A DNA stretch of 64,000 bases from Brucella rhizosphaerae (GCF_002252475.1 NZ_NNRK01000017.1:186001-250000); one strand, 5' to 3'; numbered from the stretch's first letter, positions 27,149 to 37,044 are shown. Notes: generated from the letters alone by a model not told the origin. Made by a program: numbers and translations.

Positions 27149-27637
27149 ATGCTTGGAAGAGCTTTCCATATCGTGCGTGTGGCTGCGATTGCAGCAGGTG
27201 TCATGGTCGCAGGTGCTGCAGCGGCAGAAACGCCTGCTGGACCGGAATGGGGTGTTAAGGAAATCAGCAAGTTGTCTGATACTGATCTTGTTCTTACGTC
27301 ATCTGCGGGTAAAGCTTTCATGGATAAGCTGGCTCCAGTGAGGGACAAGGCTTGCAGTGCTCCAAGCGAAAATCGCCCGGATTTTGATGAGTATTGCTCG
27401 TGGGCCTTCAATAATGATGAAGCCGATTTTGATATCCTGCTTGGTATCAAAGACAATAAAATTGTCAGTATCGTTGCATCCACTACACCTGAAAACAGTG
27501 ATGTCTGGGTGTGTGAAAAAACCCAGAAGGGAATCCCGGAAAGCGATCTCCAGACTTGTAACATTCGTTCCGCGGACGAAAAAATCCGTACGCATTGGTC
27601 TGAAAGCTGGGAAGTCTTCCTGAATTCCATCAACTAA
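27149..27637 (+). CDS. Exported hypothetical protein, about 162 residues
   Basis: A signal peptide (IVRVAAIAAGVMVAGAAAA, cleavage after AAAA/ET) leads a small soluble domain with four cysteines (DKACSAP, DEYCSWAF, VWVCEKTQ, LQTCNIR) that probably form two disulfides in the periplasm. I chose the ATG at 27149, which has AAGGTG nine bases upstream; a GTG at 27140 is also in frame. No known family is recognised. It sits alone between proC and a membrane protein gene on the same strand. Confidence 0.7.
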   Translation: MLGRAFHIVRVAAIAAGVMVAGAAAAETPAGPEWGVKEISKLSDTDLVLTSSAGKAFMDKLAPVRDKACSAPSENRPDFDEYCSWAFNNDEADFDILLGIKDNKIVSIVASTTPENSDVWVCEKTQKGIPESDLQTCNIRSADEKIRTHWSESWEVFLNSIN

Positions 27638-27775
27638 AATCAGTCGTCTGTTGATAGTTATTGGAGCGATGCCGACGCAAGTTGGCATCGCTTAATTTTT
27701 GCAATTTTACTTTGATTTATTGATTGCTTACTTTTCTATTCCAGAATGCTTCATAAAATAGCATTGAGGGAAACA

Positions 27776-28378
27776 ATGGATCCGGCGTTAACGATTGGCG
27801 TGCCACCTGCGGAGGCCTTTACCCACGTCCGCATTATCATCGGTATCATTCTGGGTCTTTGCGTATCACGTCTGCTGACGGGTTCCGCACGTTTCATACA
27901 GCATCCGGGAAAGCAGAAAATATACCCGGTCCATTTGGCATGGGTGGCTTTCATCCTGCTGTCGGTCATCCATTTCTGGTGGTTCGAGTTCAATCTGAGG
28001 ACCATTCATCTCTGGACTTTTGAAAAATATTTCTTCGTGATTTTTTATGCGGGGCTTTATTTCCTGCTCTGCACGTTGCTCTTTCCAGATAGTATGGAAG
28101 AATATACCGGCTATCGCGATTACTTCATTTCCCGACGCAAATGGTTTTTCGGCATTCTTGCAGTGGTTTATGTCGCGGATGTCATTGATACGCTTCTCAA
28201 AGGCATGGAGCATTATAATCTTTACGGGATTGAATATCCTATTCGCGTCGGTGCGCTGATTGCGGGAAGCCTTATTGCAATGTTTACCGATAACCGGCGT
28301 TATCATGCGGTGTTTGTTACATTTGCACTGCTATACGAAATCGCCTTCACACTCAGGCATTTTGCGACTTTATCCTGA
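27776..28378 (+). CDS. Multi-pass membrane protein of unknown function
   Basis: About 200 residues with five or six predicted helices (for example IIIGIILGLCVSRLLTGSA, VAFILLSVIHFWWFEFN, YFFVIFYAGLYFLLCTLLF). Aromatic residues at helix ends (WWFEFN, YRDYF) are frequent. The ATG at 27776 has GAGGGAAACA before it; the frame also opens at 27746 but without a site. No family is recognised. The gene stands alone, followed by a palindromic repeat. Confidence 0.7.
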   Translation: MDPALTIGVPPAEAFTHVRIIIGIILGLCVSRLLTGSARFIQHPGKQKIYPVHLAWVAFILLSVIHFWWFEFNLRTIHLWTFEKYFFVIFYAGLYFLLCTLLFPDSMEEYTGYRDYFISRRKWFFGILAVVYVADVIDTLLKGMEHYNLYGIEYPIRVGALIAGSLIAMFTDNRRYHAVFVTFALLYEIAFTLRHFATLS

Positions 28379-28522
28379 AACTTCTGCTTTCGAGATTGTC
28401 ATATCCGTTGATGACGCTTATTGGCATGTCTGCTGGATAAAGGCGATGTATCCCAAGGCGTCGCCTGCCTGGAGCGCTCGTCGATCTGAATAGATCAGAC
28501 TGGGCTCCGATTATTTGATTGA

Positions 28523-28567
28523 AGCGTATCTTATCCGAAAATCGTTTCGCACTTTTCGGGATACGCT
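28523..28567. repeat. REP-like palindromic repeat (module A)
   Basis: Outer arms AGCGTATC/GATACGCT (28523-28530, 28560-28567) and inner arms CCGAAAA/TTTTCGG enclose TCGTTTCGCAC. The same architecture with changed but still paired bases occurs at 34841-34885 and 48314-48356. Confidence 0.7.
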
Positions 28568-28586
28568 CTTAAACGGAGCATTCGAT

Positions 28587-29486
28587 ATGGCCCAATTGAT
28601 CGATGGCAAGACGCTCGCTGAGGATGTGATTTCCACGGTAAAGCGTGAGACTGAAAAGCTCGTCAGTGCGACCGGGGTCGTTCCTGGCATCGCAGTGGTG
28701 ATTGTAGGCAAAGACCCGGCAAGTCAGGTCTATGTGGCCTCGAAAGGCAAGAAGGCCAAGGAATGTGGCTTTGTTTCTGTTCAGCATGATTTGCAGGAAG
28801 ATGCATCTGAGCAAGAACTTCTCGATCTGATCGACAGCCTCAACAACGATCCGGCCATACACGGTATTCTGGTGCAACTCCCGCTGCCAAAACACATTGA
28901 TTCAGGTCGTGTGATTCAGACCATTTCGCCGGAAAAGGACGTCGACGGCTTTCATTTCATCAATGTCGGCAAGCTTGGCACTGGTGAAGTCGATACGGCT
29001 TTTGTCCCATGCACACCGGCTGGCGCAATGATTATGATTGAGCGCGTTCATGGCCGCGATCTGTCTGGTCTGAATGCTGTTGTGATTGGCCGTTCCAATA
29101 TTGTCGGCAAGCCGATGTTCAATCTGTTGCTTGCTGCCAATGCAACCGTGACCGTTGCGCATAGCCGCACCGCGGATTTGCCGGCAATTGCACGCACGGC
29201 TGATATTCTGGTCGCCGCTGTTGGCCGTCCGCAGATGGTCAAGGGCGATTGGGTTAAGCCTGGCGCAACCGTTATCGATGTGGGTATCAACCGCATTCCG
29301 GCACCTGAAAAGGGTGAAGGCAAGACGCGTCTGGTTGGCGATGTCGATTTTGCAGATGCTGAAAAAGTGGCCGGTGCCATTACGCCGGTTCCAGGTGGTG
29401 TAGGTCCTATGACCATCGCCATGCTGATGGCAAATACGCTGACAGCTGCTTGTCGCAGCGTGGGCTTTGATAAGCCAGTCTTCTAA
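28587..29486 (+). CDS. folD: Bifunctional methylenetetrahydrofolate dehydrogenase/cyclohydrolase
   Basis: A 299-residue enzyme interconverting 5,10-methylene- and 10-formyl-tetrahydrofolate. The catalytic-domain stretch [18 protein letters not shown] contains the Y-x(3)-K pair, [10 protein letters not shown] is the first signature and [12 protein letters not shown] the second near the C terminus. The Rossmann part begins [20 protein letters not shown] 28587 has GGAGCATTCGAT before it, so I reject the longer frame from 28515, which reads through the upstream repeat. A strong terminator follows. Confidence 0.95.
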   Translation: MAQLIDGKTLAEDVISTVKRETEKLVSATGVVPGIAVVIVGKDPASQVYVASKGKKAKECGFVSVQHDLQEDASEQELLDLIDSLNNDPAIHGILVQLPLPKHIDSGRVIQTISPEKDVDGFHFINVGKLGTGEVDTAFVPCTPAGAMIMIERVHGRDLSGLNAVVIGRSNIVGKPMFNLLLAANATVTVAHSRTADLPAIARTADILVAAVGRPQMVKGDWVKPGATVIDVGINRIPAPEKGEGKTRLVGDVDFADAEKVAGAITPVPGGVGPMTIAMLMANTLTAACRSVGFDKPVF

Positions 29487-29500
29487 AGTTCAGATCAATA

Positions 29501-29535
29501 AAAAAGGGCCGCAACGTTTACGCGGCCCTTTTTGT
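29501..29535 (+). terminator. Terminator of folD
   Basis: AAAAAGGGCCGC pairs with GCGGCCCTTTTT (29522-29533) around an 9-base loop; A- and T-runs on both sides make it effective in both directions, so it also shields edd, whose stop is at 29587. Confidence 0.9.
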
Positions 29536-29586
29536 ATTTGTGAATATCGTTGTCGGAAAACCGTTCCCCACTTTTCGCGACATGCT

Positions 29587-31410
29587 TTAGAATACGGATG
29601 CACCTTCATCGGCGCGGCCAGCGATCTGGCGGAAAGCGCGGAAAAGTTCACGCCCCATTCCGTATTCATTGCCGGAGAGGTCTGGACGCTGTTCGATGCG
29701 CTCGTCAAAAAGCGTATCGTTGATAAGCACTTCCAGCTTTCCATTGACAGCGTCAACCCGAACAATGTCGCCATTGCGGATTTTTCCGATCGCGCCGCCG
29801 TCCAGGGCTTCGGGTGTAACGTGGATTGCGGAAGGCACTTTACCTGATGCGCCGGAAAGGCGTCCATCAGTGACGAGTGCCACGCGCTGTCCACGATCCT
29901 GCAAAATGCCAAGCACAGTCATCAGCTTGTGCAGTTCAGGCATTCCGTTGGCTTTCGGCCCTTGATAGCGGACAACGGCGATGAAGTCGCCAGTGAGGTC
30001 ACCTGCTTTGAATGCAGCCTGCAATTCAGACTGATCGTTGAAGACTTTTGCGGGCGCTTCGATGACATGGCGTTCAGGCTTCACTGCGGAAACCTTGATG
30101 ATTGCATTGCCGATGTTGCCGGTCAAAATCTTGATGCCGCCGGTTGGCTGGTAAGGCGCGTGAATCTTGGCCAGCACTTTGTCGTCACCGCTCTTTTCGG
30201 GCACCGGTTCACGCACGACATTGCCATCCGCACCGAGCTTGGGCTCGATCGCGTAAGGTCGCAACCCTTCGCCCCAAACGGTGCGGACATCTTCATGCAG
30301 AATGCCGCCATCAAGCAGTTCGCGGATCAGGAAGCCCATGCCGCCTGCGGCATGGAAATGATTCACATCGGCAAGTCCATTTGGATAGACGCGCGCCAAA
30401 AGCGGAACAACGTCGGATATTTCCGAAATATCCTGCCATGTGAGCTTAATGCCTGCCGCAGCTGCCATGGCGATCAGGTGAATTGTATGATTGGTCGAGC
30501 CACCTGTGGCGTTCAACCCGATAATGCCATTCACAAAAGAGCGCTCATCAAGCATTTCACCGACGGCCGTATATTCGTTGCCACATGCGGTGATTGCCAG
30601 CGCGCGTTTGGCTGCTTCGCGGGTGAGGGCGTCGCGCAAAGGCGTGCCGGGATTTATGAAGGACGAGCCTGGCAGATGCAGCCCCATGATCTCCATCAGC
30701 ATTTGATTGGAATTGGCGGTACCATAGAAGGTGCAGGTGCCCGGTCCATGATAGGATTTCGATTCAGAGATCAACAGTTCCGCGCGCCCGACCTTGCCTT
30801 CGGCATAAAGCTGACGGGTTTTTGCCTTCTCATCATTCGGCAAGCCGCTTGTCATAGGACCAGCCGGAATGAAGACCGCAGGCAGATGACCAAACGTCAA
30901 AGCGCCTATGATCAGTCCTGGCACGATCTTGTCACAGACGCCGAGATAGACGGCAGCATCGAACATGTCATGTGACAGGCCAACGGCAGTCGCCATTGCA
31001 ATTACTTCGCGTGAGAACAGCGAGAGTTCCATGCCTGCAAAGCCTTGCGTGACGCCGTCGCACATTGCAGGAACGCCGCCCGCGACCTGTGCCACGCCAC
31101 CTGCTTCGCGCGCCGCTTTGCGGATCAGTTCAGGATAGGTCTCAAAAGGTTGATGCGCGGACAGCATGTCATTATAGGCGGTGATAATGCCAAGGTTTGG
31201 GACAATATCAGCAGTGAGCGCCGCTTTGTCATTCGGGCCACAGGCTGCAAAACCATGCGCGAGATTGGCACATCCAAGCACCGTGCGATGGGGTTGCCTG
31301 GACGCAGCGTCGCGCACGCGTCCAAGATAGGCCTCGCGACTGGGTTTCGAGCGTTCAACGATACGCTCGGTAATTTTCCTGATACGGATATGTGCAGTCT
31401 GCGTCGTCAT
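29587..31410 (-). CDS. edd: Phosphogluconate dehydratase (Entner-Doudoroff)
   Basis: About 607 residues, IlvD/Edd family. It dehydrates 6-phosphogluconate to KDPG. Iron-sulfur-cluster region residues are seen in CDGVTQG and [13 protein letters not shown], and the second signature includes [17 protein letters not shown]-terminal block, [17 protein letters not shown], is diagnostic for the family. The ATG at 31410 follows AGGTGATACCC; GTG 31419 is also in frame. It is the last gene of zwf-pgl-edd, the typical Rhizobiales route for glucose, with 89 bases separating it from pgl. Confidence 0.95.
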   Translation of the reverse strand: MTTQTAHIRIRKITERIVERSKPSREAYLGRVRDAASRQPHRTVLGCANLAHGFAACGPNDKAALTADIVPNLGIITAYNDMLSAHQPFETYPELIRKAAREAGGVAQVAGGVPAMCDGVTQGFAGMELSLFSREVIAMATAVGLSHDMFDAAVYLGVCDKIVPGLIIGALTFGHLPAVFIPAGPMTSGLPNDEKAKTRQLYAEGKVGRAELLISESKSYHGPGTCTFYGTANSNQMLMEIMGLHLPGSSFINPGTPLRDALTREAAKRALAITACGNEYTAVGEMLDERSFVNGIIGLNATGGSTNHTIHLIAMAAAAGIKLTWQDISEISDVVPLLARVYPNGLADVNHFHAAGGMGFLIRELLDGGILHEDVRTVWGEGLRPYAIEPKLGADGNVVREPVPEKSGDDKVLAKIHAPYQPTGGIKILTGNIGNAIIKVSAVKPERHVIEAPAKVFNDQSELQAAFKAGDLTGDFIAVVRYQGPKANGMPELHKLMTVLGILQDRGQRVALVTDGRLSGASGKVPSAIHVTPEALDGGAIGKIRNGDIVRVDAVNGKLEVLINDTLFDERIEQRPDLSGNEYGMGRELFRAFRQIAGRADEGASVF

Positions 31411-31499
31411 GGGTATCACCTGCTAAAATAGTGCGAGGTTTGCCTGCGGTTTAATCCGACAGTCCCGAACGCAAACTGCTGCGTTTATGATCGGAACCG

Positions 31500-32198
31500 T
31501 TAACTCGTCCAGTAGAGCTGGATCGGCTTGCGGGCATGGCGGAATACCGCACGCACCGGCATTTCATTCTGGTCGTCGCCCGCGAGCGCTTTCTCAAGCG
31601 TCGCCTGCTTGGCTGCACCTTCAATGTGCAGAACCAGCATGTCGGCTTCAGCCAGCAGTGGTAGCGTAAGGGTCAGACGCTTTTCGCCTGCACCTTCTGC
31701 ATGGATCGGCAGAACGACGGCCTTGGTCGTAGGATCAATGGCCTGATCAAGTCTGTCGGCATTCGGGAAGAACGATGCCGTATGGCCATCATTGCCCATG
31801 CCGAGCACAACGACGTCAAAAGGGCGGCGCAGTGCATCAATGCGATTGGCGGCAGCAAGTGCCGCTGTTTCAGCCGTCGCAGCCGGATTATAGAGCCCGA
31901 CAAACTTTGCGACCCCTGCATGATCGCGCAATAGATGGTCGCGCACCAGCTTTTCGTTGGAACGTTCACTGCTTGGAGCGACGAAACGTTCGTCAACAAG
32001 CGTAATTGTAACGAGTGTCCAGTCGATCATCTTGCGAGATAGGATGTCAAACAGCTTGAGCGGCGTTGTGCCGCCAGAGACAGCGAGTGTCGCTTGCCCC
32101 CGCTCAGCGATAGCGGCAGCCAGCTTGTCCGCAATCGCTTCAGAAAGCGACTGGGCCAGTTCCGTTCCGCTGGTGAAATCGTGCCGTTCGATGCTCAT
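31500..32198 (-). CDS. pgl: 6-Phosphogluconolactonase
   Basis: A 232-residue enzyme of the glucosamine/galactosamine-6-phosphate isomerase superfamily that hydrolyses 6-phosphogluconolactone. Conserved segments are LAVSGGTTPLKLFDIL, TLVDERFVAPSSERSN and VLGMGNDGHTASFFPN. The tail HARKPIQLYWTS is typical of proteobacterial Pgl. Second gene of the operon, between zwf and edd. Confidence 0.94.
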   Translation of the reverse strand: MSIERHDFTSGTELAQSLSEAIADKLAAAIAERGQATLAVSGGTTPLKLFDILSRKMIDWTLVTITLVDERFVAPSSERSNEKLVRDHLLRDHAGVAKFVGLYNPAATAETAALAAANRIDALRRPFDVVVLGMGNDGHTASFFPNADRLDQAIDPTTKAVVLPIHAEGAGEKRLTLTLPLLAEADMLVLHIEGAAKQATLEKALAGDDQNEMPVRAVFRHARKPIQLYWTS

Positions 32199-32225
32199 GC
32201 CATACCTTTCAAGTCAGGACAGTCC

Positions 32226-32273
32226 AGAGCGAGCACCCCCCATACCGGGTATTCGCGCTCGCTCTTTCTTTTT
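32226..32273 (+). terminator. Hairpin with T-run between zwf and pgl, pointing against the operon
   Basis: AGAGCGAGC (32226-32234) and GCTCGCTCT (32257-32265) form a 9-bp stem followed on the plus strand by TTCTTTTTT, as in a terminator. The zwf and pgl genes run on the minus strand, where no T-run follows. It may end an antisense transcript or act as an attenuating/RNase hairpin between zwf and pgl. Confidence 0.45.
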
Positions 32274-32330
32274 TGGCACAAAGACTGATCCGGAAATGTC
32301 TGTCAATGTCTCCGGGGCTTAGGGCTTTCT

Positions 32331-33806
32331 TTACAGGCTCTCGTGCCAGGTCCGGCCATCACGCTCGATGAGGGCGATGGAAGACGAAGGTCCCCATGTG
32401 CCTGACGTGTAACCCTGAACCAGCTGGTTGTTCAGTTCCCATCCCTGAAGGATAGGATCGACCCAGCGCCATGCAGCTTCCACTTCATCGCGACGCATGA
32501 ACAGCGTCTGATTGCCTCGAACAACGTCCATGATCAGGCGTTCATAAGCATCGGGGTTACGTTCGCTGAACGATTCTGCAAAGCTCATATCCAGTGGAAC
32601 GTGACGCAGGCGCATACCGCCCGGGCCCGGATCTTTGATCATCAGCCACTGCTTCACACCTTCATCAGGCTGCAAGCGGATAACCAACTGGTTGGCTACA
32701 ACCTTTCCGGCATTTTCACCGAAGATCGAATGCGGGATTGGTTTGAACGTGACGACAATTTCCGACACGCGAGTTGCAAGACGCTTGCCCGTGCGCAGGT
32801 AGAATGGAACGCCAGCCCAACGCCAGTTGTCGATTTCTGCCTTAAGCGCCACGAAGGTTTCCGTGTTGCTGGTGTCGCTGCCGAGATCTTCCAGGTAGCC
32901 CTTTACCGGGCCGCCTGCTGATGCGCCGGCGCGATACTGGCCGCGAACGGTCACGTCTTCGACATTAGCGGTTGTGATTGGCTTCAGCGAGCGAAGCACT
33001 TTGACCTTTTCGTCATGTACTGCGTCGGCCTCAAGGGACGAAGGTGGCTCCATGGCGACCAGGCAGAGCAGCTGGAGAATATGGTTCTGCACCATATCGC
33101 GCAGTGCGCCAGCGGTATTGTAATAACCAGCACGACCTTCGAGGCCGACAGCTTCGGCAACTGTGATCTGCACGTGGTCGATATGTGCGGAATTCCAGAG
33201 CGGTTCATAGAGCGCATTCGCGAAGCGCAGAGCCATCAGGTTCTGGACGGTTTCCTTGCCGAGATAATGGTCGATACGGAAAATCTGGTCTTCGCGGAAA
33301 ACACTGCCGATTGTATCGTTAAGCGCATTGGCGGATTCAAGATCGCGGCCAATTGGCTTTTCAACGATAATGCGTGTGTCGCGAGTGATCAGGCCATGAG
33401 ACTTGAGACGGGTGGCGATGTCACCGAACAGCGTCGGGCTAACAGCCAGATAGAAAGCGCGGATCTTTTCAGGCTTTTTGCCTATAGCTTCCTTGAGAGC
33501 AGCCCAGCCTTCTTCGGACTTGGCATCAACTGCAACATAGGTAAGACGAGCAACGAAAGCATCAACTTCCTTGGCGTCAATTTCAGAAGCCTTCACATGC
33601 TCGTTGATCGCATCGCGTGCAAACTTGCGATATTCATCATCGGTCATGGCGCTACGCGAGGCACCGATGATGCGCGTCGGCTCACTGAGCTGACCCGCAC
33701 GCTGGCGCTGATACAGCGCAGGAATCAGTTTGCGTTCGGCAAGATCGCCGGAACCGCCGAAAACGATGCAATCGAAGGGCTCTACCGGTATTATCTGGCT
33801 GGTCAT
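32331..33806 (-). CDS. zwf: Glucose-6-phosphate 1-dehydrogenase
   Basis: A 491-residue NADP-dependent enzyme opening both the Entner-Doudoroff and pentose phosphate routes. Nucleotide-binding start FDCIVFGGSGDLAERKLIPAL and the active-site signature RIDHYLGKETVQNL are intact, as is EKPIGRDLESA. The length is standard. First gene of the operon zwf-pgl-edd; a hairpin separates it from pgl. Confidence 0.95.
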   Translation of the reverse strand: MTSQIIPVEPFDCIVFGGSGDLAERKLIPALYQRQRAGQLSEPTRIIGASRSAMTDDEYRKFARDAINEHVKASEIDAKEVDAFVARLTYVAVDAKSEEGWAALKEAIGKKPEKIRAFYLAVSPTLFGDIATRLKSHGLITRDTRIIVEKPIGRDLESANALNDTIGSVFREDQIFRIDHYLGKETVQNLMALRFANALYEPLWNSAHIDHVQITVAEAVGLEGRAGYYNTAGALRDMVQNHILQLLCLVAMEPPSSLEADAVHDEKVKVLRSLKPITTANVEDVTVRGQYRAGASAGGPVKGYLEDLGSDTSNTETFVALKAEIDNWRWAGVPFYLRTGKRLATRVSEIVVTFKPIPHSIFGENAGKVVANQLVIRLQPDEGVKQWLMIKDPGPGGMRLRHVPLDMSFAESFSERNPDAYERLIMDVVRGNQTLFMRRDEVEAAWRWVDPILQGWELNNQLVQGYTSGTWGPSSSIALIERDGRTWHESL

Positions 33807-34089
33807 ATATTGCTCTCTTCCACTTCTAACGCAAATCAGTCTGCTAATAGCAGATTGCGATTTTCGTGCAGCCTCTGTCTATAATCTAATCGATTTAAAT
33901 TCAACCATTCAAAGTAACATTCTCGCGAATGTTGCCAATTACAGCTGTCTTTGCATCTCGGTTAACCGCATATGCATAGATGACGTGTTCAACATAGGGC
34001 CATATTTCAACGCGAACACACCCATGTTGAATATAGTTGTAGTGATTTGACGGGCGGATCATATCTCTCATCCGCAAAAGGAGAATGAC

Positions 34090-34839
34090 ATGAAGAGGCT
34101 GCAGGACAAGGTTGCGATTATCACAGGTGCTGGATCGGGATTCGGTTCTGCCATAGCGCGCCGCTTTGCAGCTGAAGGCGCCAAAGTTGTGCTGGCTGAT
34201 GTGAATGTGAAGCGTCTGGAAGATGAACTTGCCGACATCGGCAAGGATGCGCTGTCCGTACAGGCCGATGTGTCGCGTAGAGACGATATGGAGCGGCTGG
34301 CTCGTGCGGCTTTCGATAAATTCGGTCGCATCGACATCATGGTCAACAATGCTGGTTTTACGCATCGCAACATGCCTTTGACGGAAGTGGATGAGCACAA
34401 TTTCGATCTCATCAATGCCGTCAACATGAAGGCGATCTACCATTCGACGCTGCTTGTCGTGCCGATCATGGAACATCAGGGTGGCGGCGTTATCATTAAC
34501 ACTGCTTCCGCCACCGCAAATCGTCCGCGCAAGGGCCTCGCCTGGTATACGGCCTCCAAGGGTTGGGTGGTGAGTGCAACCAAAGCTATGGCTTTGGAAC
34601 TTGCTGACAAGAATATTCGCGTCAATTGCATCTGCCCTGCCGAAAGCGACAGCGAAGCTTTGGGGATGTTTCTTGCCGAGGACACGCCGCAGGCTCGTGA
34701 GTTTCTGAAAAGCACTATCCCAATTGGCCGTTTCTCCAAACCAGAAGATATTGCGGAAGCTGCGCTTTTCCTTGCCTCTGATGCATCTTCTATGGTGACG
34801 GGAACAGCCCTCAATGTCGATGGCGGTTACTCGATCTAG
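34090..34839 (+). CDS. Short-chain dehydrogenase/reductase (SDR, 3-oxoacyl-reductase-like)
   Basis: A 249-residue classical SDR. Cofactor motif GAGSGFGSAIARRF (residues about 13-26), NNAG at IMVNNAGFTHRNM, and the catalytic Ser-Tyr-Lys in NTASATANRPRKGLAWYTAS followed by K. The acidic residue of VLADVNVKR after the second strand suggests NAD rather than NADP preference. Substrate unknown. AAAAGGAGAATGAC precedes the ATG. It diverges from zwf but is not known to be part of that pathway. It ends directly at a palindromic repeat. Confidence 0.88.
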   Translation: MKRLQDKVAIITGAGSGFGSAIARRFAAEGAKVVLADVNVKRLEDELADIGKDALSVQADVSRRDDMERLARAAFDKFGRIDIMVNNAGFTHRNMPLTEVDEHNFDLINAVNMKAIYHSTLLVVPIMEHQGGGVIINTASATANRPRKGLAWYTASKGWVVSATKAMALELADKNIRVNCICPAESDSEALGMFLAEDTPQAREFLKSTIPIGRFSKPEDIAEAALFLASDASSMVTGTALNVDGGYSI

Positions 34840-34840
34840 A

Positions 34841-34885
34841 GCATGTCTCCCAAAAGCGAGAGCCGATTTTGGGATAAAGACATGC
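34841..34885. repeat. REP-like palindromic repeat, module A
   Basis: Outer arms GCATGTCT/AGACATGC (34841-34848, 34878-34885) and inner arms CCCAAAA/TTTTGGG enclose GCGAGAGCCGAT. Starting two bases past the SDR stop, it may double as its 3' hairpin. Same architecture as 28523-28567 and 48314-48356. Confidence 0.7.
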
Positions 34886-34901
34886 GTGAAAACAAGCAGA
34901 T

Positions 34902-34941
34902 AGAGCGTTTCCAGTGATTCAGCTTAAACTGGAAATGCTCT
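34902..34941. repeat. REP-like palindromic repeat, module B, overlapping the HD gene end
   Basis: AGAGCGTTTCCAG (34902-34914) and CTGGAAATGCTCT (34929-34941) form a 13-base stem with one mismatch around TGATTCAGCTTAAA. The stop codon and last codons of the HD-domain gene (34919) lie inside it. Confidence 0.7.
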
Positions 34942-35590
34942 GGCAACCAGCCTCGCCAAGAAAATCATCGAAAATTGCTTCCAGCTTTTCATGGCGCTCC
35001 GCAGCCATGCGGCCTCCGGTTTCTGTTTTGAATCCGGAAGCAAGCTTGAAAAGTTTTGTTCGGAAGTGATCAAGCGCATAGCGTTTGTCATCGAGCGGGC
35101 GGCTTTCTGCCTTCGGGTCTTGCCAGTCATAAAGTGCGCTGCCCATGCGTCCTGCGATATAAAAGCAGCGTGCTGCCCCAATGACACCGATTGCATCGAG
35201 CCGGTCTGCATCCTGTAAAATCTTAGCTTCAACGGTGTGTGGCTCGATATTGGCAGAGAAGCTGTGTGCCTTGATGGCGTGTGCCGCCGCTGCGATCCGA
35301 TCTTCGTTCCAGCCGAGCTTACTCAACAGACTGGATGCTTTTTCGGCAGCTAAGCTCGAGGCAAGGTGACGGTCAGGTGAATTTTTCTCCACGCTCACAC
35401 AATCATGCAGGAGAGCGGCTGCGCATAACACTTCTGCATCGCCGCCTTCCGTCTGCTGGATGGTGGCCGCATTTTTCCAGACGCGAGCGAGATGGGAAAG
35501 ATCATGTGATCCGTCCTCATGGCTGTCTAATGCGTGTGGCAAAAGCTTAGCTGCAAGAGCGTCATAGGGCGCAAAAATATGTGTCGTCAT
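34919..35590 (-). CDS. HD-domain phosphohydrolase
   Basis: A 223-residue metal-dependent HD-superfamily protein. Metal ligands are seen in SHDLSHLARVW (first His), LLHDCVSVEK (the His-Asp pair), AHAIKAHSF and the C-terminal aspartate in LQDADRLDAIGV. The set resembles YedJ/YpgQ-type hydrolases that act on nucleotides. The natural substrate is unknown. The last residues (about GCQSISSLS) are encoded by a palindromic repeat at 34902-34941, so the C terminus may have been altered by repeat insertion. Confidence 0.88.
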   Translation of the reverse strand: MTTHIFAPYDALAAKLLPHALDSHEDGSHDLSHLARVWKNAATIQQTEGGDAEVLCAAALLHDCVSVEKNSPDRHLASSLAAEKASSLLSKLGWNEDRIAAAAHAIKAHSFSANIEPHTVEAKILQDADRLDAIGVIGAARCFYIAGRMGSALYDWQDPKAESRPLDDKRYALDHFRTKLFKLASGFKTETGGRMAAERHEKLEAIFDDFLGEAGCQSISSLS

Positions 35591-35639
35591 GGCTTGTCTC
35601 GAAGAATCGGGGAGTGAGGGTAACTATCGTCCTCATGCA

Positions 35640-36920
35640 TCAATTCTGTGAAGCTTTTCTCAGAACGCTCCAATTATAAATTGCTCCTGCGCCCATAAGT
35701 GCACATGTGCAGAGAAATACCGCAGGCATGCCAAAACGACCGCCAACGAACCCACCTGCAACGGGACCTGCAACTTGACCCACATATTGCGCTGAAACTG
35801 AAAGACCGAGAACACTGCCTGCGACCCGATCAGGAACGTTGTGTCGAATGACACTGCTGATACAGGGCAAGAGTCCACCCAAGGCCAACCCCATCAGAAA
35901 GCGCAGGCCAATCAGCTGCCAGGCCTCTGTGACAAAGGCTTGCGGTATCAGCAGGAGTGCTGCAATCGTCATTGCACCGATGATGACGCGCGTGTGGCCT
36001 ATACGGTCTGCCAGACGTCCAAGCCTGGAAGCCGAAAGGATGCTGCCGAGCGCTGCAACAGCCATCACCACGCCGGATATCATCGTCACTTTGGCCTGAT
36101 CGTCCATCAATTGCATGACATAGACCGTGATGATTGGTTCAATAGACATGTTTGCGAACATTAGTAACATACCTGTCACAAGCATAGCGATGATTGGCTT
36201 GCGATCCGGAATGGCAGACCAGGCAGATTCCCGGCTTTGTTCCTTGCTGCGCTTGGGCGGTTTCCTCTCCTCACGGATCAGAAATGTGGTGGCCAGAAAG
36301 GTGAGGAAAATCACGCTGCCAGCCAGCCAGAAAGTCGCACGAATACCTATCAAAGGGGGCAGCGCACCACCGAGCAAAGGACCAGCCAGATTGCCGCCCA
36401 TAATGCCCGCCGAAAGTGCGCCCAACGCCCAGCCCGTTTTGTCTTTTGGCGTTTGCGTAGCGACAAGGATCATCGAACCCGACGAGTAGCCCCCGGCAAT
36501 GCCGACGAATAACCGCAGAGCCACGAGTTGCCAGATATCCGTGACCATACCCATCAATGACATAGCGATAGCCATGCCCAGACTTGCACGTATCAGCATC
36601 AGCTTGCGGCCATAACGGTCGCCGAGTCTGCCCCAGAACGGAGCAACGATTGCTGCTGCGAGAAACGTCGCGCCATATGCAATGCCGGACCATTGCACAA
36701 TGGCGGCATGATCAGCGACACCAAGTTGTTCCACGTAGAGTGGAAGAAACGGCAGAAGCAGCGACATGGCAACAAGCGTTGTGAAGGACCCTACGAGGCA
36801 GATTACGAGGTTCTGCTTCCAATGCCGTTCCTGGTTTTCGTCAATTGCAATCGCGGTTGACGATTGTGCTGTGGCCTTGCTGCGGTATTCGGCCCGCTGG
36901 GTACTCATGCTCTGTTCCAT
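35640..36920 (-). CDS. MFS multidrug efflux transporter, MdtG-like
   Basis: About 426 residues and twelve membrane helices. The region FLPLYVEQLGV, the MFS loop-2 motif GRLGDRYGRKLMLIRASLG, and QTPKDKTGWALGALSAG after helix 5 are close to E. coli MdtG. It would expel drugs by proton antiport. An ATG at 36908 (residue 5) has GGAAC a few bases upstream and may be the true start. A GntR-family gene diverges from it, with a 34-bp palindrome between them, suggesting that the regulator controls this pump. Confidence 0.87.
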   Translation of the reverse strand: MEQSMSTQRAEYRSKATAQSSTAIAIDENQERHWKQNLVICLVGSFTTLVAMSLLLPFLPLYVEQLGVADHAAIVQWSGIAYGATFLAAAIVAPFWGRLGDRYGRKLMLIRASLGMAIAMSLMGMVTDIWQLVALRLFVGIAGGYSSGSMILVATQTPKDKTGWALGALSAGIMGGNLAGPLLGGALPPLIGIRATFWLAGSVIFLTFLATTFLIREERKPPKRSKEQSRESAWSAIPDRKPIIAMLVTGMLLMFANMSIEPIITVYVMQLMDDQAKVTMISGVVMAVAALGSILSASRLGRLADRIGHTRVIIGAMTIAALLLIPQAFVTEAWQLIGLRFLMGLALGGLLPCISSVIRHNVPDRVAGSVLGLSVSAQYVGQVAGPVAGGFVGGRFGMPAVFLCTCALMGAGAIYNWSVLRKASQN

Positions 36921-36990
36921 TGATATTAAAGCGTTTCCAGCAAAAGTGCGAAGCGGTTTTGCGTAGGATAATGCGTACGAACATATAGTT

Positions 36991-37030
36991 AGAGCGGTTC
37001 CAACGATTCAGTCTTAATGGGAACCGCCCC
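36991..37030. repeat. REP-like palindromic repeat, module B
   Basis: AGAGCGGTTCC and GGAACCGCCCC frame AACGATTCAGTCTTAAT. A weaker module-A-like element (AGCGTTTCCAGCAAAA...TTTTGCG) precedes it at about 36930-36975, giving the same A-then-B order as at 34841-34941 and 48314-48409. Confidence 0.55.
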
Positions 37031-37044
37031 AGGTGCGATTGCTT

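Noticed and set aside
28511..28586. Upstream extension of folD from 28515
   Set aside because: The added residues come from the palindromic repeat; the ATG at 28587 has a good ribosome site and matches the family start.
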